NCBI GenBank assembly: GCA_020847545.1
Contig: JADLBV010000033.1
Location: forward strand, 34,196 to 98,195
DNA length: 64,000 nucleotides
Origin: Phycisphaerales bacterium
GTDB taxonomy: Bacteria; Planctomycetota; Phycisphaerae; Tepidisphaerales; Tepidisphaeraceae
Reading direction: 5' to 3'
Shown here: positions 1 to 7,651 of the stretch, in pieces
Numbering within the stretch: the stretch's first letter is position 1
Layout of the letters: every line of letters begins with the position of its first letter
Program-made: the position numbers and the translations under genes
The notes under the pieces: generated by a model
Seen by the model: only the letters and a program-made list of their open reading frames with translations
What the model was told of the DNA's origin: nothing
Database searches by the model: none

Positions 1-351
1 AAGCTCTATGTTCTGCGCCTGAAAAACGAGCAAATCCTCAAGCCCTATGAACCCAATCAGAGCGATGCGTGGCGTTCATTGGATGTGGCGATCTTGCAGC
101 GTTATCTGCTGGATGAGGTGATTCAACCCAAGTTCAATGGCGGTAAGGAGTTAACCAAAGGTTACACGGCCGACCCGCACGCCATTGCTTCGCAGGTGGA
201 CAGCGGAGCTTATCAATTGGCGTTGATCTTGAAGCCGACACCGTTGCACGCATTGGAAGAGCTTGGCAAGCATGGTGAGGTCATGCCGCAGAAGAGCACC
301 TATTTTTATCCCAAACTGGCCACGGGGATGGTGATTAACCCGTTGGAATAG
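1..351 (+). CDS. DUF1015 family protein, C-terminal end (5' truncated)
   Basis: The reading frame is open from base 1 and ends at TAG 349-351, so only the last 116 residues are present and the start lies upstream of the window. The tail MPQKSTYFYPKLATGMVIN closely matches the conserved end of DUF1015 proteins, a family found in many bacteria near amino-acid or phosphoserine metabolism genes and without a settled biochemical role. The preceding segment DPHAIASQVDSGAYQLALIL also fits the family core. The next gene starts 93 bases downstream behind its own possible promoter, so co-transcription is uncertain. The family assignment rests on the tail motif only. Confidence 0.8.
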   Translation, partial: KLYVLRLKNEQILKPYEPNQSDAWRSLDVAILQRYLLDEVIQPKFNGGKELTKGYTADPHAIASQVDSGAYQLALILKPTPLHALEELGKHGEVMPQKSTYFYPKLATGMVINPLE

Positions 352-382
352 CGAAAGTTATGATTTTTTTGACCGGCAAGCA

Positions 383-411
383 TTACTCACAAGACGCCGA
401 GCGCCTATAAT
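383..411 (+). promoter_or_regulatory. Possible promoter of the M16 gene pair
   Basis: A perfect TATAAT lies at 406-411, with a weak TTACTC at 383-388 and a 17-base spacer. Transcription would begin near 418, leaving the Shine-Dalgarno GAAGGAG (433-439) in the leader. The -10 is convincing and the -35 is poor. Confidence 0.4.
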
Positions 412-444
412 TTCGCACCTCTTTGTCCGCACGAAGGAGCCTCA

Positions 445-1680
445 TTGGGCGAACGTTATTTTCAGCACACATTTGAAAACGGCCTGACACTATTGGCCGA
501 GAAGATGCCCGCCATGCAGTCGGCGGCGATGTCATTGTTGGTCCCGGCAGGGTCTTGTACGGACCCGGTGGACCGCACCGGCTCGTCGACCGTAATATCC
601 GACCTGATCCTGCGCGGGGCCGGCGACCGCGACAGCCACGCCTTGACCGATTATCTCGACAGTCTGGGGCTGCAACGCGCATCGAGCGTCGGGGTACATC
701 ACACCCGGTTGGGATGCGCGGCATTGGCGGAAAATGTCATGACCGGCCTGGCGACGTATGCTGACATTGTTCAGCGGCCGCAGATGCCTCAAAGCGGCTT
801 TGACGCCGCCCGCGATCTGGCATTGCAGGCGCTGGCGGGGCTGGACGATGATCCAAGACAAAAGTTGCTGGTGAAGCTGCGGGAATGGCATTTTCCATCG
901 CCGTTTGGGCGCAATTCGATGGGTACGAAGGAGGACCTGGAAAAACTGACGCTTGATTTGTGCCGGGCGGATTTTGGGCATCGGTTTCATGCCGGCGGCG
1001 CGATTCTGGCGGTGGCGGGGAATGTTGATTTCAACGCGTTGCGCGAACAGACACAGGCGCATTTTGGCGCGTGGAAGTCTGGCGTTGGCGACGAATTGCG
1101 GATCATGCCGCCGCCGGGTATGTATCACCATGAGCCACAGCAGAGCGAGCAGACGCACATCGGCATCGCGTATCCATCGATCACGGAAGACCATCCGGAT
1201 TATTATGTGGTTCGGCTGGCGGTGGAGGTGCTCAGCGGCGGGATGAGCGGGCGGTTGTTCACCGAAGTGAGGGAAAAACGGGCGTTGTGTTACAGCGTCT
1301 GGGCCGGATACAGCAGTCTGAAAACGCAGGGGAGCATCATGGGGTATGCCGGCACAAGCAATGATCGCGCCCAGGCGACGCTGGATTGTCTGGTGGGTGA
1401 ATTGCATCGCCTGAGCGATGGGATCACCATCGAGGAACTGACGCGGGCCAAGACCGGCCTGAAGGCCGCGACGATCATGCAGGGGGAGTCGACCAGCGCC
1501 CGCGCGGGGGCGATTGCCCATGATTATTTCATTCGCGGGCGGATTCGCACGCTCGATGAGATTAAAAACGCGGTCGATTCGGTGTCGCTGGAGCAGGTGA
1601 ATGCGTATCTGGCGAGCCACCGCCCCGGGCCGTTCACGATGGTGATTGTCGGGCCAAAGGAACTGCGCCTGCCGGAATAA
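445..1680 (+). CDS. M16 family pseudopeptidase (insulinase-like, inactive)
   Basis: This 411-residue protein has the two-domain M16 (insulinase/processing peptidase) fold signature: an opening HTFENGLTLLAEKMP and a C-terminal half with SGGMSGRLFTEVREKRALCYSVWAGY, the conserved R/Y region of the family. The zinc motif HxxEH expected after about 45 residues is missing: the equivalent stretch reads SDLILRGAGDRDSHALTDYL. In known heterodimeric M16 enzymes such a subunit binds substrate while a partner cuts, and the active partner follows 11 bases downstream. The start is TTG 445, chosen for the GAAGGAG 5 bases upstream. No signal peptide is visible, so a cytoplasmic location is inferred. The substrate is unknown. 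Confidence 0.85.
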   Translation: MGERYFQHTFENGLTLLAEKMPAMQSAAMSLLVPAGSCTDPVDRTGSSTVISDLILRGAGDRDSHALTDYLDSLGLQRASSVGVHHTRLGCAALAENVMTGLATYADIVQRPQMPQSGFDAARDLALQALAGLDDDPRQKLLVKLREWHFPSPFGRNSMGTKEDLEKLTLDLCRADFGHRFHAGGAILAVAGNVDFNALREQTQAHFGAWKSGVGDELRIMPPPGMYHHEPQQSEQTHIGIAYPSITEDHPDYYVVRLAVEVLSGGMSGRLFTEVREKRALCYSVWAGYSSLKTQGSIMGYAGTSNDRAQATLDCLVGELHRLSDGITIEELTRAKTGLKAATIMQGESTSARAGAIAHDYFIRGRIRTLDEIKNAVDSVSLEQVNAYLASHRPGPFTMVIVGPKELRLPE

Positions 1681-1691
1681 GGATTTAATTT

Positions 1692-2912
1692 ATGCCGCTG
1701 AAGTTTCATCATCAGACATTAAGCAACGGCTTGGACATCGTGGCCGAGATCAATCCGGATGCGCATAGTTTTGCGGCCGGATTGTTCGTCAAGACGGGAT
1801 CGCGCGATGAGGAGTCATCGATCAACGGTGTGTCGCATTTTCTGGAACACATGATGTTCAAGGGATCGGATCGGTACACCTGGGAGGATGTCAACCGGAT
1901 ATTTGATGAGATCGGCGCGCGATACAACGCCTTTACCAGTCAGGAGATGACGGCGTATTACGCCAATGTTTTGCCGGAGTTTACTGAGAAGGCGGTTGAG
2001 CATCTGGCTCATCTGCTGAGACCGGCGATTCGACAAAGCGATTTTGACACGGAAAAGAAGGTCATTCTCGAAGAGATCGCGATGTATCTGGATGATCCGG
2101 GACATCGGCTTTATGAGAAGCTAATGGAGTTGCATTTTGGCAATCATCCGCTGTCGCAAAGCGTGCTGGGGCCGGCCGAGTCGATCCGGAATCTGAAGCG
2201 CGATCAGATGGCGGGGTATTTCAACAGCCATTACGGGCCGGGGAACATGGTTTTGTCGGTGACCGGCAACATGGATTTCAATGAGGTGGTGAAACTGGCC
2301 GAGCGGTATATGGGATTGTGGCCAAAGGTGCAGGCGGCGCGCGATCAGCCGTTGCCATTGTATAAGCCGCAGGAACAGGATTTGGTCGATGCCAAGCTCA
2401 ATCGATGTTATACGATGGGGATGACCCCCGGCCCCAGTGCCCAGGATGAGCGGCGGTTCGCGGCCAGGGTGCTGGCGGATGTCATTGGTGATTCGGATGG
2501 TTCGCGTTTTTATTGGGCGCTGGTGGACAACGCCATCGCCGAGGATGCGGACTTTGGGTTTTACCCGCACGATGGATGCGGGAGTTTTTATTTTGCCCTG
2601 ACAACCGACCCCAAACGCACCAAACAGGCGATGAAGATCGCGCTTGATGAACTGCAACGAATCCGTCGCGACCTGAACAACGATGAGGTCGATCGGGCCA
2701 AGAATAAAATCGCCAGCGGCATCGTATTGCAGGGAGAAGTGCCGCTGGGGCGGATGCGGTCCATCGGCAGCCAGTGGATTTACAACAAGGAATATCGCTC
2801 GCTGGAACAGGACATGGAGACACTGCTGGCGGTGACGCCAAAATCATTGCAGCAGTTGATGGATGATTTTTCATTTGATCCGATGACCATTGTCAGTCTT
2901 GGGCCGGGGTGA
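1692..2912 (+). CDS. M16 family zinc metallopeptidase
   Basis: This 406-residue insulinase-family peptidase has the inverted zinc motif HFLEH (His49, Glu52, His53) and a downstream acidic ligand region LEEIAMYLDDPGH (Glu127/Glu128), at the spacing usual for HxxEH-(74-76)-E. The second half keeps the Arg/Tyr region around GDSDGSRFYWALVDN. It is smaller than full insulysin and matches the ~420-residue bacterial subunits that pair with an inactive partner, which is the gene directly upstream (11-base gap). An AAGGA lies 8 bases before the ATG. Likely role: processing or degrading peptides as a heterodimer. The substrate cannot be read from the sequence. Confidence 0.9.
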   Translation: MPLKFHHQTLSNGLDIVAEINPDAHSFAAGLFVKTGSRDEESSINGVSHFLEHMMFKGSDRYTWEDVNRIFDEIGARYNAFTSQEMTAYYANVLPEFTEKAVEHLAHLLRPAIRQSDFDTEKKVILEEIAMYLDDPGHRLYEKLMELHFGNHPLSQSVLGPAESIRNLKRDQMAGYFNSHYGPGNMVLSVTGNMDFNEVVKLAERYMGLWPKVQAARDQPLPLYKPQEQDLVDAKLNRCYTMGMTPGPSAQDERRFAARVLADVIGDSDGSRFYWALVDNAIAEDADFGFYPHDGCGSFYFALTTDPKRTKQAMKIALDELQRIRRDLNNDEVDRAKNKIASGIVLQGEVPLGRMRSIGSQWIYNKEYRSLEQDMETLLAVTPKSLQQLMDDFSFDPMTIVSLGPG

Positions 2913-2939
2913 AACATTCACATTAACAGGTGATGGTCG

Positions 2940-4316
2940 ATGGAAGCATTGATGATCGGGGTATCGGGGATGCGGGGGACGGTGGGTGGGACGTTGACGC
3001 CGCCGGTGGTGGGGCAAATGGCGGCGGCGTTTGCCTTGTGGTTGCAATCGTCGCCACGTCCTGATCCAAGCAGGCCGCCACGCATTGTATTTGGGCGAGA
3101 TTCTCGGCCATCGGGGCATTGGGTGCGCGATGCGGCATTGTCGGCGCTGGTTGCATCTGGCGCGGAAGTGATCGATCTGGATGTCGTCACCACCCCCGGC
3201 GTGGCGATGATGGTGAAGCATTTGCAGGCCGACGGCGCGATGATCGCCACGGCGTCGCACAATCCCATCCAATGGAACGGGCTGAAAATGCTCAATCACC
3301 AGGCCGTCGCCCTGCCGCCGGAAGAGGCGGAACGGGTTAAACAGTTGTTCAACGAAAACCAGCCGGGATTTGTCCGCGTGGGGCAGTTGATCCCGCCGCA
3401 GCGTAACAGCGAAACTCATGCGTTGCACAACAAGCGGGTGTTGGATCACGTTGATGTGCTGGGCATCTCGACCAAGCGATTCAAGGTGGTGCTGGACAGC
3501 GTCAATGGGGCGGGATGTGTCGCCACGGCGACATTGTTGAGCAAACTCGGCTGCCAGTTGGTGCATCTCAATGGAACGCCCGATGGTCAGTTTCAACATG
3601 AGCCGGAACCGACCGAGGCGAATTTGACCGGTTTGGCCGATGAGGTGCGGCGACAGAAGGCGGCCGTCGGTTTTGCGCAGGACCCGGACGCCGACCGATT
3701 GGCGGTGGTGGATGAAAACGGGACGTACATCGGCGAGGAATACACGCTGGCGTTGTGCGCCAAGTGGATATTGAGCAAACGGCCCGGCGTGGCATGTGCC
3801 AATCTCTCCACCAGCCGGATGCTGGATGACATCGCCGCGGCCAATGGATCGAAGGTGGTCCGCACACCGGTCGGCGAGGCCAATGTGGTGCAGGCGATGA
3901 TGAAGCACAACGCGGTCATTGGCGGCGAAGGGAACGGCGGCGTGATCGACACCCGCATCGTCCCCGGCCGCGACAGTCTGGTGGCGATTGGATATATCCT
4001 GAATCTGATGGCCGCCACCGGCAAAACGATCTCGCAACTGGTTACGGAGATTCCGCGATACCAGATCATCAAGACCAAATTTGAGTGTCGGCGAGAGGAT
4101 GCCAACCGCGCGGTCGAGGCGGTCAAAAAGGAATTCGCCAGCGAAAAGATCGACACGCAGGATGGGATTCGCATTGACTGGCCCACGGCGTGGGTTCATG
4201 CACGCCCCAGCAACACCGAGCCGATCATGCGGATCATCGCCGAAGCCCCCGACCGCCCCACCGCCGAGCGGAAAATCGCCGCGGTTCAGGCGGTGGTTGG
4301 CCGCGCGTTGAAATAA
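2940..4316 (+). CDS. Phosphoglucosamine/phosphomannomutase family protein
   Basis: A 458-residue alpha-D-phosphohexomutase with all four family signatures: the phosphoserine loop TASHNPIQWNG (Ser106), the metal loop DPDADR (Asp248, 250, 252), the sugar-binding loop GEGNGGVID and the phosphate-binding loop RPSNTEPIMRIIAEA near the C terminus. The enzymes move a phosphate between C1 and C6 of hexoses. GEGNGG and overall length fit the bacterial GlmM/ManB group that feeds UDP-GlcNAc or GDP-mannose synthesis, but the substrate cannot be decided here. AGGTGA precedes the ATG by 7 bases. Its last codons carry a probable promoter for hflX. It lies 27 bases after the M16 pair, so readthrough is possible. 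Confidence 0.88.
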   Translation: MEALMIGVSGMRGTVGGTLTPPVVGQMAAAFALWLQSSPRPDPSRPPRIVFGRDSRPSGHWVRDAALSALVASGAEVIDLDVVTTPGVAMMVKHLQADGAMIATASHNPIQWNGLKMLNHQAVALPPEEAERVKQLFNENQPGFVRVGQLIPPQRNSETHALHNKRVLDHVDVLGISTKRFKVVLDSVNGAGCVATATLLSKLGCQLVHLNGTPDGQFQHEPEPTEANLTGLADEVRRQKAAVGFAQDPDADRLAVVDENGTYIGEEYTLALCAKWILSKRPGVACANLSTSRMLDDIAAANGSKVVRTPVGEANVVQAMMKHNAVIGGEGNGGVIDTRIVPGRDSLVAIGYILNLMAATGKTISQLVTEIPRYQIIKTKFECRREDANRAVEAVKKEFASEKIDTQDGIRIDWPTAWVHARPSNTEPIMRIIAEAPDRPTAERKIAAVQAVVGRALK

Positions 4317-4338
4317 TGTGACACGATTGCGGTATAAT
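4308..4338 (+). promoter_or_regulatory. Promoter of hflX
   Basis: TTGAAA (4308-4313), a 19-base spacer and a perfect TATAAT (4333-4338) overlap the end of the mutase gene. Transcription would start near 4345, just before the Shine-Dalgarno GAAAGGAG (4354-4361). This placement argues for translation of hflX from TTG 4372 rather than from the in-frame GTG at 4318, which would lie outside the transcript. Confidence 0.6.
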
Positions 4339-4371
4339 GGCATTGGTCACAGCGAAAGGAGCATCGGTCGA

Positions 4372-5742
4372 TTGGCAGAGTTGAAGCGAACGGAATTGTC
4401 GGTCCACCAGGAGCGGGCGGTGCTGGTGGGGGTGATTTTGCCGCAATCGACGGCCGATCCGCGCAATCCGTTGGGGGAGCTGGGTTCGCTGGCCAAGACG
4501 GCCGGCGCGAAGGTCGTCGGGCAGATTTTACAAAAACGCCAACACCCGGACGCGGGCACATACGTCGGCAGCGGCAAGGCGATTGAGATTGCCCAACTGG
4601 CCATGCAAAACAAGGCGGATGTGGTGGTGTTTGACAATGATTTGTCGCCCGGACAAATCGGCTCGCTGGAAAAGATCATCAACGAAGAGGCGCAAAGCAA
4701 ACGTGGCGAGGGGATCAAGGTTCTGGACCGCTCGGAATTGATTCTGGACATTTTTGCGGGGCGGGCACAAACGCACGAGGCCAAGTTGCAGGTGGAACTG
4801 GCGCAGATGCAGTACACCTATCCGCGACTGACGCGGATGTGGGGGCATCTGGAACGCATCGCCGGCGGCGCGCCGGCCGGCATCGGCACGCGCGGCCCGG
4901 GCGAACAGCAGTTGGAAATCGACCGTCGACTGGTGCGAAAACGGATCTCCGAACTCAAAGGTGAGATCGATAAAATCCAGGACCGCAAGTCGAGGCTGGT
5001 GGCCAAACGCAATCAGGAACATTTCACGGTCTGCATTGTCGGGGACACCAACGCGGGCAAGAGCACGCTGTTCAACACACTGACGGCGGCGGGAACCTAC
5101 GCCGATGACAAACTATTCGCGACGCTGGACACCAAAACCCGCGCGTGGCGGCTGGAACGCGGTACCGAGGTGCTGCTGAGCGACACGGTGGGGTTCGTGC
5201 GTGATCTGCCGCACAATCTGGTGGCATCATTTAAGGCGACGTTGGAGGAGGCGGTTCATGCGGACCTGCTGCTGCATGTGCTGGACGTGGGTCATCCGCA
5301 CGCCGAGCAGCAATTCAGGAGCGTGCATCAGGTGTTGGAGGAGATCGGGGCCAAGGACAAGCCGGAAATTTTGCTGTTAAACAAAATTGATGTTGAGGAA
5401 GGGGCCGATGCTTGGCCGACATGGCGAACGTTGTATCCCGGCTCCATTCCCATCAGCGCCAAGACGGGACAAGGGTTGGATGAGCTGCATGAGACGGTCT
5501 ATCGACATGTGCTTGGCCAGCAAGTGGAGGTAACGCTGGAGGCGGATGTGACCGATGGCCGGCTGCTGGCGTTCATCGAATCGCACAGCCGTGTGAACGG
5601 GAGGGAATTTATGGATGACCGGGTGGAGATCGTTGCGGTGATGGGCAAGCAGACGCTGGCGGAACTGGCCCGCAATGGCAAGCTGGTCATCAAATCGGCG
5701 AAATCGGCATCTGGAGAGATGCAATCAGCGGTCAGGGAATGA
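4372..5742 (+). CDS. hflX: GTPase HflX
   Basis: HflX is a ribosome-associated GTPase that splits stalled or stress-arrested ribosomes. The protein (456 residues) has the N-terminal HflX domain with GTRGPGEQQLEIDRRL, followed by a G domain: G1 GDTNAGKST (from Gly224), G3 DTVGFVRDLPHNLVASF and G4 NKID. The motif FVRDLPHNLVASFKATLEE is highly specific for HflX. TTG 4372 is chosen because GAAAGGAG sits 10 bases upstream and the promoter lies between it and the upstream GTG 4318. The gene ends by overlapping the convergent CvpA-like gene by 11 bases, so neither has room for a terminator of its own. Confidence 0.95.
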   Translation: MAELKRTELSVHQERAVLVGVILPQSTADPRNPLGELGSLAKTAGAKVVGQILQKRQHPDAGTYVGSGKAIEIAQLAMQNKADVVVFDNDLSPGQIGSLEKIINEEAQSKRGEGIKVLDRSELILDIFAGRAQTHEAKLQVELAQMQYTYPRLTRMWGHLERIAGGAPAGIGTRGPGEQQLEIDRRLVRKRISELKGEIDKIQDRKSRLVAKRNQEHFTVCIVGDTNAGKSTLFNTLTAAGTYADDKLFATLDTKTRAWRLERGTEVLLSDTVGFVRDLPHNLVASFKATLEEAVHADLLLHVLDVGHPHAEQQFRSVHQVLEEIGAKDKPEILLLNKIDVEEGADAWPTWRTLYPGSIPISAKTGQGLDELHETVYRHVLGQQVEVTLEADVTDGRLLAFIESHSRVNGREFMDDRVEIVAVMGKQTLAELARNGKLVIKSAKSASGEMQSAVRE

Positions 5743-7597
5743 CCTGATCGAAGTTCTGGATCGGCTGGTTGCGAAAATCGAGTGATCGGATGTGGGTGTT
5801 GGCGGGGACGACATAGGCGATCCACAAATCGGTGGGCGTGCCCTCTTCTCGATTGAGGCCCATCACCAGCCCGTCGGCGCGATATTGGGCGATGAGTTTG
5901 TCGCTGGTCCCCTGCTTGATGCTGGTCCAGGCGCCGTTAGGCTTGTAATGCCGGCCGGCGGCGTCCACCAATTCAATGTCACCGAGCGAATTGGCCCATG
6001 CCCACTTGTCGGCATTTTCCTGTGGATTGGCGAAGCCGCTGATCTGCACCATCGTCATGCCCGGCGGAACATACATGTCGCGCACGACATATTCACCCTG
6101 CGCCATCCTCTGAATCGAATCCACGGCGGTGATGTTGAGCATGGAAAATTTGCGGTCGGTCAGTGAAAACGTGCCCGAGGCGATCTGGCCGTTGCGGACG
6201 TTGTCATCGGGGGTGCCGACATTGATGGAGGTGAAAAGACTGCGCGAACCATCGATGTTGCTGTAACGAAACGGTGCGGGGATGGCGGCGCCGGGCGCGC
6301 CGGGCATCGCACCGGGAGGGCCGGGCATGCCAGGCATTCCCGGCGGGCCGGGGGTGGGGCCGGGAGCGGCCGGTTGTTTCTGGGTTGCCCCTTTACGCAA
6401 AACCTGGATCAATGGCGATGGTGAAATCGAAGGGTCGATTTTCTTGCCGGCCAGATCTACCTTGGCCAGCCGTTTGACTTCAATGAAGACGCCGGGGTTG
6501 ATGGTCAGTCCTTCATCCTTTGCGCCTTGGGCGACATCCGATTCGTTCACCAGAAAAACCAGATCGGCCCCCATGTCCTCGCCGGTGATTGAAACAAAAA
6601 GCGGATCATCGACGCGGTTGTTGATCAGCAGGTTGGCATTTTCAAGCGTACCGATGGGATGATAATTTTTGCCATTGGCCACCAGCCGGACAGCGCCGGG
6701 GCTGAAGCGGAAAATCTTGTCCTTGTCGGTGGCGTTGATGTCGAAAATGGTGCGAACCACCAGCAATACCTGATCCGTAGCGGGCTTGAGGATCACCGGT
6801 AACTTGCGGGTGCGAATCGTACTCACCTCCGCATCCGACTGGGCAACCTGTGACAGCGAATAGACACCATTCACTTTTACCCATTCGGCCACACCGGGAA
6901 TGTTGATGGCGGTGTGAGATGCGCCGGGCTGTACGCCCAGCCTGCTGGCGAACATCTCCATGGCGTAATCGGGGTGGATCGAATGGACGGTTCGCTGGCC
7001 GGCCAATGAGCCGCCGCTGAGATGGTCGGCCAATCCCAGCACCATCTCATCGACCGATGGGAATAGCGATTGAGCGCGGGCGTTGTCTTCGACATCAGCA
7101 CTGGCGCCGATTTGGTCAACCGATATTTCGTCGAAAACCTGCGCATCGTACATCCGGTTGTCGATGGTCACCTTGACTGGACGGTCGGTGACCGGATAGC
7201 GGGAAAAATAGGCGATGGTCGTGCCAAACGGCAGAGACTGGGCCGCGAGGGCAAAGATGCCGGTGGCGAAGATGCCGGCGATGATTCCCATGATCGCGCC
7301 GCCGACCTTGTCCACCACGGCCGGAAAGCGAACGTTGCCGGGAATGGCTTTGTCAAAGATCAATCGCAGGATGACATATATCGCGGCGAAGAGAATGATC
7401 AGCGACATGGCCAGCGCCTGATCGCCAAAACGCCCCTTGAGCAGCATCATCACAAGCGTCTCGTGATAACCAAATGCCAGCATCGCGGCGATGATGGCGA
7501 TGAAGGCCGAGATCGTGGCGCCGAAAAAACCCTGGACATAGTGAAAAAAGGCGATCAGGCCGATCAGGACAATGATGATGATGTTGAAAAGGCTCAT
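5732..7597 (-). CDS. CvpA-like membrane protein with collagen-like linker and large C-terminal domain
   Basis: This 621-residue protein starts with about four hydrophobic segments (roughly residues 3-125) of the CvpA type: MSLFNIIIIVLIGLIAFFHY, a Gly-rich turn, then FPAVVDKVGGAIMGIIAGIF. CvpA homologues are small inner-membrane proteins linked to colicin V export and envelope functions. Here the membrane part is followed by some 490 soluble residues. These include a Pro/Gly stretch around 410-440 with repeated PGMPG and GPPG units, which resembles collagen triplets, and a C-terminal region ending in a DUF-like sequence I do not recognise. It lies 54 bases after the GspE-like gene on the same strand, suggesting co-expression. 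The function of the fusion is unknown. Confidence 0.75.
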   Translation of the reverse strand: MSLFNIIIIVLIGLIAFFHYVQGFFGATISAFIAIIAAMLAFGYHETLVMMLLKGRFGDQALAMSLIILFAAIYVILRLIFDKAIPGNVRFPAVVDKVGGAIMGIIAGIFATGIFALAAQSLPFGTTIAYFSRYPVTDRPVKVTIDNRMYDAQVFDEISVDQIGASADVEDNARAQSLFPSVDEMVLGLADHLSGGSLAGQRTVHSIHPDYAMEMFASRLGVQPGASHTAINIPGVAEWVKVNGVYSLSQVAQSDAEVSTIRTRKLPVILKPATDQVLLVVRTIFDINATDKDKIFRFSPGAVRLVANGKNYHPIGTLENANLLINNRVDDPLFVSITGEDMGADLVFLVNESDVAQGAKDEGLTINPGVFIEVKRLAKVDLAGKKIDPSISPSPLIQVLRKGATQKQPAAPGPTPGPPGMPGMPGPPGAMPGAPGAAIPAPFRYSNIDGSRSLFTSINVGTPDDNVRNGQIASGTFSLTDRKFSMLNITAVDSIQRMAQGEYVVRDMYVPPGMTMVQISGFANPQENADKWAWANSLGDIELVDAAGRHYKPNGAWTSIKQGTSDKLIAQYRADGLVMGLNREEGTPTDLWIAYVVPANTHIRSLDFRNQPIQNFDQVIP

Positions 7598-7611
7598 GGA
7601 TTTCTCGAAAG

Positions 7612-7633
7612 CGGCCGGCGATGAAACCGGCCG
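7612..7633. other. GC-rich hairpin between two genes
   Basis: CGGCCGG (7612-7618) and CCGGCCG (7627-7633) form a 7-bp stem with an 8-base loop in the 54-base gap between the GspE-like and CvpA-like genes. No T-run follows on either strand, so it is more likely an mRNA stability or attenuation element than a terminator. Confidence 0.35.
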
Positions 7634-7651
7634 GTCATAGTAGGTTGACGA

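Noticed and set aside
2871..4343. A 490-codon open frame on the minus strand
   Set aside because: It is antisense to the phosphohexomutase, whose catalytic motifs are intact. No domain is recognisable in the antisense product.
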